NCBI RefSeq assembly: GCF_028401385.1
Contig: NZ_JAQOMR010000001.1
Coordinates: 436,501 to 500,500, forward strand
Source: Marinicella algicola
GTDB lineage: Bacteria; Pseudomonadota; Gammaproteobacteria; Xanthomonadales; Marinicellaceae
DNA length: 64,000 bases
Direction: 5' to 3'
A model generated the notes under the pieces. It did no database searches, had not been told where the DNA came from, and was given only the letters and a program-made list of their open reading frames with translations. A program made the position numbers and the translations under genes. How positions within the stretch are numbered: position 1 is the first letter of the stretch; each line of letters begins with the position of its first letter. Positions 48,708 through 60,691 of the stretch are shown piece by piece.

Positions 48708-51402
48708 TCAGCCACCGTCCGCCAGTTGGGGAGACCGCTCGCGCGGTTCCGTCCGCGCAATCGTTTCAAACGAGAAGCCGTGCTCCTCGTCGTAGTCGAC
48801 GACGATGGTCCCAAGCGCGATGCCCTGTTGCCCGGCCTCCAGAATTTCGAGTGAAATGGTCGGCAGTAATTGCCGCTGGATGATCTGATCGACGAAGCGT
48901 GCGCCATTAGTCGAAAAACCGCACATGGAGCGGATGCGCGCGGCGGCATTGTCGGTGACCGTCAAGGCGATGCGCTGGCTGTCGGCGAGAAGTTCCTTCA
49001 GCCCGCCGAGTTTCATGTCGACGATTTCGGCCATGACCGCTTCGGAAAGTGGCAGGTAGACGATCGGCTGCATGCGCGCGAGCAGTGCCGGCTTGAAATG
49101 CTGGACGAAGACCGGTTGCAGCGAGCGCGCCATGGTTTCGGCCGATGGCGTCTTGCCGTCCTCGGCCGTCGCCACCCAGTTTTCGATCTGGTCCGAGCCG
49201 AGATTGCTGGTCAGGAAGAAAACGACATTCTTGCAGTCGATGGCGCGCCCTCGCCATCGGCGAGTTCTCCCTTGTCAAAGGCCTGGTAGAAAAGGTTTAG
49301 CACATTGGCATCGGCTTTTTCGACCTCGTCGAGCAGAACCACGGAATAGGGTTTCTTGCGGATGGCCTCCGTCAAGATGCCGCCCTCGCCATAACCGACA
49401 TAGCCGGGCGGCGAGCCGATCAGGCGCGAGATGGTGTGGCGCTCCTGATATTCCGACATGTTGATCGTGGTCAGGAACTGCTCGCCGCCAAAAAGCTGTC
49501 GCGCAATCTCAAGCGCCGTTTCCGTCTTGCCGACGCCGGAGGGCCCGGCGAGGAAGAACACGCCCAAGGGTTGGCCCTTGCGGTGCAGATCGAGACGCGA
49601 TGCTCTGAGCCGCTCCTCGATTGCCTTTAGCGCATGGTTCTGGCCACGGATCGTCTGCCCCATGGTTTCGGCCAGCGTCAGCAGTTTCTGATAATCGTCG
49701 GCCACCATGGAGGTGACCGGAATGCCGGTCCAGTCGCCGATGACGGCGGCAATTTCGGCAGCGCCCACATCGACGGGCACCAGGCGGTCGGCAAGAGCGA
49801 TGCGGCTGAAGCGTTCGGCGGCATCGGCAAGATCCGGCTGATCTGTATCGGGTTGCGGGGCCTTTTCATTGCCTGAGCCGGTTTCAAGGAGGCTGCGTCT
49901 TTGCTCCAGCAGCGAACCCGCGATTTCACTCTGTTCGGAGAATTCCTTCTCCATCCTGCCGATTTCATCCTCGAGCACATCGAGACGGTTCTCGATAGCA
50001 GCAAGGCGCTCGTCTTGTTCATTCGTGAGGGTACCGATAGACTGGTCGCGCAGCAGTCCGTCGCGTTCCCGCATCAGGGCCGCGCGTTCCTCGCCATGCC
50101 TTTGAAGTATTGGCGGACTTGCCGAGCGTGCGGCCGAAACCCGCGCGCAGGCCGTATCGATAACATCGAGCGCCTTGTCAGGCAGCTGCCGGCCGGTGAT
50201 GTAGCGCGCGGAAAGGCGGGCCGCTGCGTCCAGCGCGGCCTCGGTGATATAGACGCCATGCGCCTTTTCATAAGCAGTTTTCAACCCGCGCAGGATGATG
50301 ACGGCCTCGTCCGCCGTCGGCTCATCGAGCTTGATCAGCTGAAATCGCCGGGTGAGGGCCGGGTCTTTTTCGAAATATTGTTTGTATTCGCTCCAGGTGG
50401 TGGCCGCTATGGTCTTCAGTTCACCACGGGCGAGTGCAGGTTTGAGAAGGTTGGCTGCATCCGAGCCGCCCTTGTCGCCGCCAGCACCAATCAGTGTATG
50501 GGCCTCATCGATAAACAGCACGATCGGTGTGGGGCTGGCCTTGACCTCGTCGATCACGGATTTCAGCCGCTTTTCGAACTCGCCCTTCATTGAGGCGCCG
50601 GCCTGCAGCGAGCCGATATCGAGGCCCCAGACCTCCACGCCCTTGAGCGGTTCAGGCACGTTGCCCTCGGCAATCTTGAGCGCAAACCCCTCGGCCAGCG
50701 CCGTTTTGCCGACACCGGCCTCGCCCACGCAAATCGGGTTGTTTTTGCGGCGGCGGCACAGGATTTCGATGATTTGCCGGATTTCAGCGTCGCGGCAGAA
50801 CACCGGATCGATGCCGCCATTGCGTGCCAGTTCGGTAAAATTCGTGCCGTAGCGGGAAAGCGCGCTGTCTGATGTGTCGGGTTCTTGCGCGCCGACTTGG
50901 CCGCCGGGACCTGCGGTTCCCAGCGTCTCGACCGAACCGGACGTCAGCGTTTCAAACCGTTTGAGAATGTCCTCGGCGGAGAGTGTTTCCAGCAGATTGT
51001 AATAGGAAAAATCGAGATAGCGGCCCGCGTCGGACAGCATGGCGATCAGCACGGCGCCGGAACGGATCGAAGGCTCCTTCAGTTGCACCGATGCGACGAT
51101 CCAGGCGTCCTGAAGAAGATCGAGGAGGAGCGGCGAAAACGTCGGCGTGCGGTCGGCCTCGCTCTGGCGCAGTCTGGCGAATGTTCCTCGACAGTCTCTT
51201 TCGTCTGATCGGGCGAAAGGTTGTTTTCCTGCAGGATGACACGCATATCATTGCCGGGCTGGCCAAGAAGGCAGAACAGAAAATGTTCGATGGTGACTTC
51301 GCGGTGATACCGCGCCACGCAAAGCGATCCGGCTTCCTCGATTGCCAGCCGCGAACCCCGGTTGAACCTTTCGATGATTGCCCGGATATCCAGACGCGCC
51401 AT
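48708..51402 (-). CDS. clpV: T6SS ATPase ClpV (TssH), two frameshifts
   Basis: The AAA+ unfoldase that recycles the contracted TssB/TssC sheath. About 898 residues: an N domain (1-150), AAA1 with Walker A GEAGVGKTALAEG and Walker B VLFIDEAHTLIGAGG, the coiled middle domain, AAA2 with GPSGVGKTETALE and VVLLDEVEKAD, and a C-terminal D2 domain. The first break (AA 51180-51181) is repaired to EEHFARLRQSEADRTPTFS; the second (CCC 49248-49250) to GEGRAIDCKNVVFFLTSNLG. Both nucleotide sites are intact. Confidence 0.92.
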
Positions 51403-51417
51403 GTCAGTTCCCCGCTT

Positions 51418-52246
51418 TCAAAGTATATTCTGCAATTGCTGGATCACCTGATCCGTGTAGTGGCCAAGGCGAATGTAGAAGGCGGCGAAGGTGCCGATGC
51501 ACAAAACCGCGAACAGGATCCATATCAGCGACACAGGCGTCTGGCGGCGAATGATATGGGCTTTGCTGATGACCTTGTCGCGAAACGAGGTCAGCACTTC
51601 CGGCGGATCGCCGCGTTCCTTGCGAATGGCGTCGTGGACTTCGCGGATTACGGTTTCGAGCTGGCTGCGACCGTTGTGCATGACCCTGTATTTGCCTTCG
51701 AAATCAAGGCAGAGCAGTAGGTACAGAAATTCAATGAGCTCGATATAGCGTTCCGGATCGCGCATCAGCCGCGCCAGCACGATGAAGAATTTCTCGCCGC
51801 CCCAGGTCTCGGAATGGTACTGCGCCAGCAGGCTGCGCCCCGACCAGTCGGAATCCTGGCCCCAGGGCGAGCACATGACCGCTTCATCAACGGCCGTGCA
51901 CAGGCAATATCGATGGGCAAGGATCGTCGCGCGGTCGTAACCCTCCCGATGCAGCTCCAGCTCGATGGATTCTGATTTCGGCGCTGATATCGTGGTGAAG
52001 ATGGTCGATGTTTTCAAAATTGCGGACGTCGGGAATGCGTGCCAGAAGCGCCAGCAACGGCTGGCTGGCATCGACAATTTTGTTGAGGCTGTTGCCGCGC
52101 AGCGGAAACGACAGGCGTGACGGCGCATAGGTTCTGGCCGAAACCGTCTTCATTTCCGGGGTGTCATTGGCCTCGATGAGCCTTTCGCTGTCACCCTCCC
52201 TACCGGGCTCGAATATGCCCGTTTGGCCCTCGGTCAAATCGCTCAT
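51418..52246 (-). CDS. tssL: T6SS membrane-complex protein TssL (DotU), frameshifted
   Basis: The inner-membrane partner of TssM and TssJ, about 275 residues with a cytoplasmic helical domain and one C-terminal transmembrane helix (about 230-255, SLIWILFAVLCIGTFAAFYI). Family marks are NKIVDASQPLLALLARI, TILAHRYCLCTAVDEAVM, WSGRSLLAQYHSETWGGEKFF and YLLLCLDFEGKY. The reading frame shifts near 51973 by what looks like one extra base; removing it gives SAEIESIELELHREGYD. No C-terminal OmpA domain is present. The start ATG overlaps the tssK stop. Confidence 0.9.
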
Positions 52247-53595
52247 GTCATTGCCCTCTCATTGCGGATGGCCCAGAACTGCATTTCGAGATCGGGGAAG
52301 TTGCCGGTCACGTGGAAAGCGAAGCCGCTAGCATCTTCGATGTACTTCCAACCCGGTGAGTTTTCATCAAGCTGGAAATAGGTGAACCCCGCATGATACG
52401 GCAACTGGCGCGGCGGCGCTGGCAGACGTTGCAGCACCACGCCGGGCAGTTGCACGTGGATCAGTTCGCGGATCTTTTCGATCGATGAGACCTTGGTCTG
52501 CGCCGGAAACTCCAGCGACAGTTTTTCCAACTGAACGCTCGCCTTCACGGCAATCACGAAAATAGCGGTCTTCAGCAGTGACCGGTCATTCAGCGGCGTG
52601 GTGTAGACGCCGTATTTCTGCTTGTTGAGCGGCAGCGCGACCGCATTCGCCTCGAAGATCGCCGTCAACGACTGGCGCAATGAAGTAATCACCGGTTCGA
52701 AGCAGATGGCCGGCTCTTCGTGGTGGTAAGGGGGCCACATTTCCGGCATCCGCTTTTCGTGGGTAAAGGTCGCAAGCTCGCCCGCCGCTCTTGCCAGAAC
52801 CATATAGAGATCACGCAAGTGAATGCCCTGAACCGTGGCGAGATGCCTGAACTCCGGCCACAGCCTGTTGATGGTCTGCAGCATCAGGAAATCCGAGACA
52901 TCCGAGACGCCACGCTGCCCGGGCGTGCCAAGCCGCTCGGCAATCTGGCGGGCGCGCTGCTGCAACAGGCCGACGAAATCCTCAAGCGTCTTCTTCAACT
53001 GTGGGGTCGCTTCGAGAGCCGATGCAGTCGGCAGAAAGCGGTCATCGAGAACGAGGCTGCCGTCGGATCGTTTCTCGCGGATACGGGCGATCGGAAGGCA
53101 AGTATAGGAGGAGCGATCCTCTTCCTCAAGCATCAGCCGCAGACGGTATTGCGCGACATTGATGTCTAATGTCTCGGTTTCCGCAGAGGCATTGTCGCGT
53201 ACCTCCTGCAACACCGCGCTCATGCGCACATGCGACTGCGGTTGATCGGAATCCTCGATTTCCGGCACGCCATTGAGCCTGAGAGGCAGCGCGAGATAGA
53301 CGCGCTGATCGACGATATTGCGCCCGCTGACATCGAGTGCTGCCGGCGGCTTGGTTTCGCCGGGAATGTCGAGCACCGAACCATCCGGAAACACGCCGCG
53401 CGCACTGTCGATAACGACCTTGCCGTGTAGCAGGTTCTCCGGACTGATCTCGACCTTTGACAGGCCTGTTTGATAGGCGTCGACGCCCTCGATCCGCGCC
53501 CTGATAAGATATTCGATATATCTCTGTTGTTGCTGGAAATGATGGGGTTTCAGAAACAGCCCGTCGCGCCAGACAACATGATTTCTCAATGACAT
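52243..53595 (-). CDS. tssK: T6SS baseplate protein TssK
   Basis: TssK links the baseplate wedge to the TssM/L/J membrane complex. The 450-residue protein is full length and in frame. It opens VVWRDGLFLKPHHFQQQQRY and contains the family blocks VSDFLMLQTINRLWPEFRHL and HLRDLYMVLARAAGELATF. It overlaps tssL by four bases (ATGA at 52243-52246). Confidence 0.95.
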   Translation of the reverse strand: MSLRNHVVWRDGLFLKPHHFQQQQRYIEYLIRARIEGVDAYQTGLSKVEISPENLLHGKVVIDSARGVFPDGSVLDIPGETKPPAALDVSGRNIVDQRVYLALPLRLNGVPEIEDSDQPQSHVRMSAVLQEVRDNASAETETLDINVAQYRLRLMLEEEDRSSYTCLPIARIREKRSDGSLVLDDRFLPTASALEATPQLKKTLEDFVGLLQQRARQIAERLGTPGQRGVSDVSDFLMLQTINRLWPEFRHLATVQGIHLRDLYMVLARAAGELATFTHEKRMPEMWPPYHHEEPAICFEPVITSLRQSLTAIFEANAVALPLNKQKYGVYTTPLNDRSLLKTAIFVIAVKASVQLEKLSLEFPAQTKVSSIEKIRELIHVQLPGVVLQRLPAPPRQLPYHAGFTYFQLDENSPGWKYIEDASGFAFHVTGNFPDLEMQFWAIRNERAMT

Positions 53596-53625
53596 TTTTC
53601 GCTTCGATCCATTCTGCCTAAAGCC

Positions 53626-54160
53626 TTACCGGTGCAGGTTCGTGATGATTTGCGTTGGTGTGATCGCGGTGAAGAGCTGGTAGGTCTCTCCTTGGCATTC
53701 ACCTGAACGGTGGTGCGCCAGTTGATATCCTGGTAGTTTACGTAGCCGGCGACGATGCCGATGAAGGTCGTGTCCTTTTTCAGTTCGATGTTTTTGATGG
53801 GCTTGGACCGGTCCGGCGTGACCTGGACCTGCTTCATGTCGACATAGGTCGATTGTAACGTGCCTTTCGGGTCGGTGGTCAGCGACTCAAAGTCGGATTG
53901 CATGAACTGGCCGTCGTCGGAGAGTTGAAAAACCAGACATCGATCGGCAGGGACTGGCCATCATCGCCGCGATTGGCGCCCTTCTCCTCGAAGATCATCA
54001 TGTTGAGTGTGCTCGGCTGGTCCGTAGTCTTGCCGACAGGGATATCGGGATTCGCGATGACCTTGAGAATCTTGCCCGTCGCCTGTGGAATGCCGCATGA
54101 CGACAATCCGACCACGACAAACAGCAACGCAACCCACGCAATACGCCGACGCAAACACAT
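53626..54160 (-). CDS. tssJ: T6SS outer-membrane lipoprotein TssJ, two frameshifts
   Basis: About 178 residues with a lipobox in FVVVGLSSCGIPQATGK, which anchors TssJ in the outer membrane where it binds the periplasmic part of TssM. The mature beta-sandwich shows TLNMMIFEEKGANRGDDGQS, LPIDVWFFQLSDDGQF and FIGIVAGYVNYQDINWR. Breaks at A5 53928-53932 and GG 53683-53684 are each repaired by one base, giving a stop at 53626-53628. The ATG at 54160 follows AGGAG and starts four bases after the tagH stop. Confidence 0.88.
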
Positions 54161-54164
54161 TCGC

Positions 54165-55647
54165 CTACCGCTCCTCTCCCAAGCCAGCGAGCGCCTTGCT
54201 GCGCATCTCGCGGTCATAGACCTGCCGGAAAATCTCCCAGAACATGCGGGTGAGACCGCGCTGGCGGTCGGACTTCATCTCCTCGTAATAGTGACGGTAC
54301 ATCTGCCAGTGCCAGGCATCCTGATCGCCAATGCGCGGCGCATGGCCCTTGTAGCGGGCGAAGCGGCGCGAAAGCTGGTCCGGCGCCAGTGCCGCCAGCA
54401 CAGCGCCCAAAGCCGCATCGATCGCAACCCGGCTCGCCTGTTCATGGGCGCTGATCTGCTCAAGACTTTCCTCGATGGCAGCAGTGGCGTTCAGATGAAC
54501 CGGGCTTTGAACCAGAAACAGATCGCGCATCGCCTCCTCGGTGCTCATGTCGAGACGCAACGGATTGTCTTCGACTGGATGCAGATGTGTGTCGCTGAGA
54601 TTGTTGCGGTCCTCGCCCTGGAGACTGTGAATCGCCATAAGCCCGGAAACAGCCGTTTTCAGCGCCGAACCCGTCTCGCGCGCAAGTCGGTTCGCCTCCG
54701 GGACCGGCATATCGGCGACCGGCAGTCCCATGGCCTGCATCAGCGGGCGGAGCACCACGTGATCGACCTGCTCGTCGTCTTCCAACTGCCCTGTCCTGGC
54801 GGCGGCGGGCCATTCCTCCCGCTCGCGCATTTCCTGAAGACCGCCTTCAACCGAGCGGTTTGCCAACTCGTCGAGATAGTCTTCCAGTTCCTCGCCTTCC
54901 TTCGTGACGCCAGGGCTTGCGAAATTCGCATGCTCGGCCATCGGATCGTCGACGCCGGGCCTCTTCTTGCTCGACTTCGGCTGGAGATTCAGGTCGTCGA
55001 TCAGATCTTTCTTGTCTGGCATGGCTCTCATTCCTCGTTGGCTGTCGAACAGAACGACCGGGTCGTTGGACAAGTCCATCTCTCCGCTGGCGGTTCGGTC
55101 GAGATGCGTCACCGGGTCGATCCCCTCATCGAGATCGGTGTCGTCGCGTTCGAAAAAACGCTTCCGCCGTCGTCGGCCTCCGAGGTATCGGCAAGCAGTG
55201 CGGCAGCATCAATCTGCTCATCGCGGCTTTCGCCCTTGAGCGTGCCGGGGATGATCGTTTCCACGGCGGAAAAGCGCTCTTCCCACCCCTGAAAGCTCTC
55301 GCCTCTGCCCTTTTCCCGGCTTCGTCGGCGGCGAGATAGACGGAAACGTCGAAGTCGCCGATCCTCCATCGGTCGCCATCGGAAATCGAAAACGCGGCAC
55401 CCCTGGGCAGGGGACGCGAGGAGCCGTTGACGACTATTCCCTCGTCATTTTCGGGCATGGCACAGAAACGGCCATCCTGAAGATATACGCGGACATGATG
55501 CGGACTGACGGATCCGGTGCGATCGGCAAGACGCCAGTTTGCGTCTTCGTCCGAGCCTACGGTTCCGCCGTGCTCGGAAAATACGGCGGTTGCGACAATG
55601 CCGCTTTCCAGATTGATGGTGTTATTGACGGCGAGGATCAGACGCAT
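54165..55647 (-). CDS. tagH: T6SS FHA-domain protein TagH, two frameshifts
   Basis: About 494 residues. The N-terminal FHA domain (1-100) has GGTVGSDEDANWRLADRTG, VSPHHVRVYLQDGRF and VVNGSSRPLPRGAAF, the phosphothreonine-binding fold. A C-terminal type-VI-FHA domain ends EIFRQVYDREMRSKALAGLG. The middle is acidic and low in complexity. FHA-type Tag proteins take part in Thr-phosphorylation control (PpkA/PppA), but neither enzyme gene lies in the window. Breaks near 55291 and at A6 55153-55158 need one base each. The ATG at 55647 follows GGGGAGA, two bases past the tssG stop. Confidence 0.82.
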
Positions 55648-55649
55648 TG

Positions 55650-56751
55650 TCAAAGTCTCCCCGTCACGCGGACATCGCGGCGGCTTGCCTCACCGGTTCC
55701 CAGAAACGAAGACCAGCCGAGGTGCGAGCGATATCCCTCAACCTCTTCGGGCGAAACCTCTTCGCGCCCATGCAGGCAAAGCGGTTTGGCCTCTCCGGCC
55801 GCGAGACCGAGTTTGATGTCATAGGCATGCTGGTCGCGCAGCATGAACTCGATGAGCTGTTTCACCGCCTCATGGCTGCTGCCGCGCGGCAGGAATTCCT
55901 GGAAGCGTTCGAAGCCGAGATTTTTCAGGTAGATGTTGAACTTCGAAGCGATGTCGGGAACGCGCTCGCCGATGACGGCGCTTTCGCCCAGCACCGAATT
56001 CAACCGGCCAAGAGAGAACTGTTGTTCGGTGGGAATATCAACCTTGCGCCGGATCCATTCCTCGACTTCGACATCCGGATGGAAGAAGGCATGGGCCACA
56101 ACGGATGACACCACCTGCGGCGATCTGTTGCGCGAGGCGAGCAGGCCGGTGAAGGTCAAAAGCCTCGCCCAGTTGATCGGCGACAGTTCGCGCGCTTCCC
56201 GGTCGGCAAGGCCGAACAGGCAGAATATCGCCTGCGAGAAATCATCCTTCGCACCGGGCTTGTAGCGCACATAATAGCGGTATTTGCGCATCGTGCGATG
56301 CATCAGCCCGACAAGCCGGTTGTGGAAGAAATCGAAGAAGCCCTTCAGCAGGGAGCCCTCGGCATCATAGCGCGCAACCGTTTCCTGATAATAGGAGGGC
56401 AGGGGGAGCCTGCCCCATGCAGGCCGAGAAATGTCACTTCCATGCGGAAGCGTTCGCGCCTGTCAGGTAAGACCGCCTTCTCGCGCTGATTGACGTCATC
56501 AATGGCATGGGCGTCGCCCGGCCCCTTTTCTTCAAGTACGATGCTGTTAATGTCGGACACCGGGAAACCGAGGCGGTTGTCGACGCTGAAAACGATTTTT
56601 CGTCTGCCGGAAGCATGTGGGTTCCCGCCTCCGTCCCGTCGTCGAAAGCGCGCTGCGTCTGCTCAACCGCCTGGAAGAAAGACCAGGCGCGGGCATCGCG
56701 GACCAGAAGGTCCGTCAGATGATCGGCTGCCGACCTGTCTTCGCTGGCCAT
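55650..56751 (-). CDS. tssG: T6SS baseplate protein TssG, two frameshifts
   Basis: About 367 residues of the wedge protein. The start at 56751 (MASEDRSAADHLTDLLVRDA) leads to RAWSFFQAVEQTQRAFDDG, the family opening, and the C-terminal half contains LFGLADREARELSPINWARL and LLASRNRSPQVVSSVV. Breaks at T5 56596-56600 (repair gives DEKIVFSVDNRLGFPVSD) and G5 56402-56406 (gives GSPLPSYYQETVARYDAEGS) are one-base deletions. The start overlaps the tssF end by 37 bases. Confidence 0.9.
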
Positions 56752-58521
56752 TGGTAAACCTCGTTGTTTTCCTCTCCTTCCACGATGAGTTCGTGGAAGG
56801 AGTTGATGCTGGCATAAAGGGTGAAGAACTCGGCAAGCACGCTGGCGAACAGATACATGTCGCCCTCGCTCTGAAAGCATGACTCGCGGATGGTCATGCG
56901 CGTCAGCAATCCGCGGATCGGCTGGCCGCGAAACAACTTGTCGAAGGGTTTGGTGTCGATCGCGCGGATGCCGTCCATGCGCTGGCGGCTGGTGCGCTCG
57001 GCGCGGCGGTCAGCATAGGCCTGGAAATCATAGATGGCGATCACAGCGCCAAGCGCGTCTTTGTTCAGCAGCGACACATAGTTCAGGGCGAGATTGGAAA
57101 TCATCGTCCAGTAGAGAGACCCATCAAGCGGCGGGTAGATCGGGGCTGTCGGCTGGCGCAGATTGCGAAAGGTGACAAAGGCAGGCGTGTCCTCGGTCAT
57201 GACGCAGATATCGCCGCCGCCGAGTTCGCGGGCGTGGCGGTTGTTGAAGCAGCTCAGCTCGGACGAGAACCACTTCGTAGTCTGGAACGGCACTCGAATT
57301 GTCGTGCCGGACGAAGGAAATGAGGTGATCGGCGCCAGTCTGCCGCAGGGATTCCCGCATTCTGAGCCGGAAGTAGATCTGCGTCAGGTTCTGCTGGCGT
57401 TCTACCTCGTGATGAAAGGACTCAAACGCCGGATATTCACGCAGATGCTGACCGGTTGCGGGTTCGCCCTCGGAACGCCAACTCACCACCCGGTCGATCG
57501 AAAAGATTGCCTTCGCGCCGTCACCATTGGAGGACGGTCGCAGGGGATAGTGAAGTCGGCGGTGATCGACCTTCATCGGTTCGGCATCATGACGGAACAG
57601 GTTGATGGCCGGCGTGCAGTAGAGCTGCACGGTGTCCGGGCGCACCTTGACGTCCGGCGGCAGCGGTCGCTCGAACTGAACCGACAGGCGAAACGTCATG
57701 CCGCCTTCATTGCCGAGGCTTTCGCCGAAGCGGAGAAGATCGAAGCACTGGAATTTTTCGGGGAAGACGAAATATTCCTGCAGCAGACGATAGCCTTCGT
57801 AGGCCGTGTTGCCGGACGGCAGTATCGCCTCGTTCGCCGCGAAACCGCCGGGGTGGACATTGCGCAGCGGAAAGGAAACGGTGCGCCCGCCACTTTCTCC
57901 GCCCGTGACCGTGATGTCGATGGATTTCAGATAGCGACCGAACCACAGATAAAGCATCTGCGCGGTGTGATCGCCGCTTGCAAACCACAGCCGCAGATCG
58001 CGGAGATCGATCATGCCGAGCGGCAGACCGGACAGCGTTTCAAAATCGATGTGCAACGTGGTCGACTGCCGCGATCGCTCAAGATATTGCTCGGCGATCT
58101 CGAGCGGATAGACATGGGTTTCGGACGTTGTTCGAAACGGGCAGACCGTGCCGGATACCGGTCGCGACAGGATGATCGTGCCGTGCGGCACGACTTGCCG
58201 TTCGGTGATCGACTTTTCCTGCGGCGTGAGCTTCATCAGCGCAGTGGATGGAAACGGACGCAGAAAATTCGGCAGCAGCAGATTGACGACGGAATGGGTC
58301 AGTTCCGGCAGTTCGTCATCCAGCTTCTCCCGGAGCCGCGAGGTCAGGAACGCAAACCCCTCAAGCAGACGCTCAACATCGGGGTCCGTCGACTGTTCGG
58401 AAAGATACCGAGCAAGTTTGGGATTGTTTTCAGCAAAGAACCGACCGCTTTCCTTCAGATAGGTCAGTTCGTCCTGAAAATAGCGTGAGCGCGCCGAGTT
58501 TGCCAATTCTGGCTCCTGCAA
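56715..58521 (-). CDS. tssF: T6SS baseplate protein TssF, frameshifted
   Basis: About 601 residues, the usual length. The N-terminal block RYFQDELTYLKESGRFFAEN and DVERLLEGFAFLTSRLREKLDD is strongly conserved, as are PLRPSSNGDGAKAIFS and the C-terminal SELSCFNNRHARELGGGDI. The frame shifts near 57294 by what looks like one extra base; removal gives HDNSVPFQTTKWFSSELS, as in other TssF. I could not find a good ATG: TTG 58521 is the earliest in-frame candidate, and no clear ribosome binding site was seen. The start is therefore unsure. Confidence 0.88.
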
Positions 58522-58650
58522 CTAATTACATAACTGTTCCGACGTAGCCATCTGCCGCATGACCGAACTGTTTTTTCTTTGGTCGACAGGCCCCGCCGGG
58601 TGCGTTTTTGCGTCAATTCCCTGTCAGAACGTACCCTGCCGTCGAGCACC

Positions 58651-59109
58651 CTAGATAATCTGTGTGGCGTGTCCGTCCCGCATGAGCAGATCGATTTCGA
58701 CCAGTTCCTGCCGCGATTTTGCCGGCACCAGAGCCTGGATCCGGAACTTTAGATCGAGCGGCCGATCCGGATCGCGCATGCACTCGACAGCTTTGACCTC
58801 GACGCGCGGCTCAAAGGTGTTGATGCAATCACGGATCGACGCCGCGATGTGTCGGGTCAGGTCATTGGATTCGATCGACGACTCGTTGAAATCGGCCAAA
58901 CCGAGGTCGGGGGCGGATTGGGAAGCGCCGCTGCGTGCGTTGAGCAGGCGGATCAGGTGGCGCTTGATCGAACGTACGGTTGCCTCCGCGGCATCGTCTG
59001 TGCGCTCGATTGCCACATTCTCCTCGTCCAGCACAAGACGCTCGAACAGGCTGCCGGCCGACCGGCGATCGATGCTGTCCCGAATGTCGCTTTCGCGGTC
59101 CCTTCGCAT
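58651..59109 (-). CDS. tssE: T6SS baseplate protein TssE
   Basis: A 152-residue homologue of the phage T4 wedge protein gp25. It reads SIKRHLIRLLNARSGASQSA then PDLGLADFNE, the EPR/DYG-type region of the family, and ends with RIQALVPAKSRQELVEIDLL. The frame is intact and the ATG at 59109 begins MRRDRESDIRDSIDRRSAGS. A gap of about 130 bases without a gene separates it from tssF. Confidence 0.9.
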   Translation of the reverse strand: MRRDRESDIRDSIDRRSAGSLFERLVLDEENVAIERTDDAAEATVRSIKRHLIRLLNARSGASQSAPDLGLADFNESSIESNDLTRHIAASIRDCINTFEPRVEVKAVECMRDPDRPLDLKFRIQALVPAKSRQELVEIDLLMRDGHATQII

Positions 59110-59122
59110 GGTCGGATTGCGC

Positions 59123-60608
59123 CTATTCTTCCTTGTCGAGCTTGCCCACCAGGGACAGTTCGAAATTGGCGCCCATATATTTGAAGTGCGGACGAACCTT
59201 CAGCGTGACCTGATACCAGCCGGGATCGCCCTCGACATCGGAGACCTCAACGCTTGCCGCGCGCAGCGGACGGCGCGAACGCACATCCGAAGGCGGGTTT
59301 TCCTGGTCGGCGACATACTGCTTGAGCCAGACGTTGAGCTCGCGCTCGAGGTCTTCCTTTTCCTTCCAACTGCCGATCTGCTCGCGCTGCAGCACTTTGA
59401 TATAGTGCGCCAGCCGGTTGATGATCATCATGTAGGGCAGTTGCGTACCGAGCTTGTAATTGGTCTCGGCGGCCTTGCCTTCCTTCGTGTTCTGGAAGAT
59501 TTTCGGCTTCTGAACGGAGTTGGCCGAGAAGAAGGCGGCGTTATCCGAGCCCTTGCGCATGGTCAGCGCGATGAAGCCTTCCTCGGCGAGTTCATATTCG
59601 CGCCGGTCGGTGATCAGGATTTCGGTCGGAATCTTTTCTTCGAGCTGCCCGAAGGCCTCGTAGACATGGACGGGCAGGTCGTACACCGCACCGCCCGATT
59701 GCGGGCCGATAATGTTCGGGCACCAGCGGTATTTGGCAAAGCTTTCGGTCAACCGAGTCGCGAGAACAAAGGAGGTATTGCCCCAAAGGTAATGCCCATG
59801 ATCATCGGTGACACTCTCGGAATAGACGAAGCTCTTGACCGGATTTTCCTCCGCGTCATATGGCTGGCGCAACAGGAAGCGCGGGCAGGTCAGGCCGACA
59901 TAGCGGAATCCTCGCTCTGGCGGAAACCCATCCATTTTCGAAAGCGGGGCCTTCATAAATTGAGAACAAGTCCTTCTGTGCTGGCAGATCGACGAATTCG
60001 TCGACATCGAAAATCTCCGGAGAAGCTGCCGCAATGAACGGTGCATGCGCCATGGCGCCGACCGAGGCGACGAACTGCAACAGCTTGACGTCGCGCGCGC
60101 CGGGACCGAAATCGTAATTGGCGATCATCGCGCCCACAGGCTCGCCACCGAACTGACCGTAGCCGGATGAATAGATGTGTTTGTAAAGACCGGACTGCAC
60201 CACTTCCGGCGCGGTCTCGAAATCCTCCAGCAACCTCTCCTTGGAAACCGGCAGCAGGTCGATCTTGATGTTTTCCCGGAAGTCCGTCTGGTCGATCAGG
60301 AGCTTCAGCCCGCGCCAGGCCGACTCCATTTCTTGAAATCCCTTGTCGTGAATGATCTCGTCCACCTGACGCGAGACCTTCTCATCAAGCTGGGCAATCA
60401 TCTGGTCGACGAGAACACGGTTGATGCGCTCGCCGGGCTTGCGGCTTGAGAGCATGTCGGCGATGAACGCTTCCATGCCCTTACGCGCTATGGAATAGGT
60501 CTCCGTATCGTCCGGACGGATCCGGGTTTCTTCCATGATCTGGTCCAGAAGCGAGACGCTTTGTGTTTCGCCGGACTTTTCCTTGAGAGCAGCACCTGAT
60601 TGGGCCAT
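59123..60608 (-). CDS. tssC: T6SS sheath protein TssC (large subunit), two frameshifts
   Basis: The large contractile-sheath subunit, about 495 residues with start 60608 (MAQSGAALKEKSGETQSVSL). Family marks are ESAWRGLKLLIDQTDF, IANYDFGPGARDVKLLQ, APFIAAASPEIF, YVGLTCPRFLLRQPYD and GGAVYDLPVHVYEAFG. Two breaks 30 bases apart (near 59940, and GG 59905-59906) are repaired by one base each to KWMGFRQSEDSRYVGLTCP. ATG 60659, with a good ribosome binding site, is an alternative start adding 17 residues. Confidence 0.92.
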
Positions 60609-60691
60609 GTTTTTCAACTCCGAACTACGCGCCGATGATTTCGGCAGGTCAAACTGCATTCCGGTATTCCTTCAGGAAAACGGGGACGTAT

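Noticed and set aside
57163..58488. 441-codon open frame antisense to tssF
   Set aside because: tssF motifs on the minus strand explain the stretch; the antisense frame has no ribosome binding site or family match.
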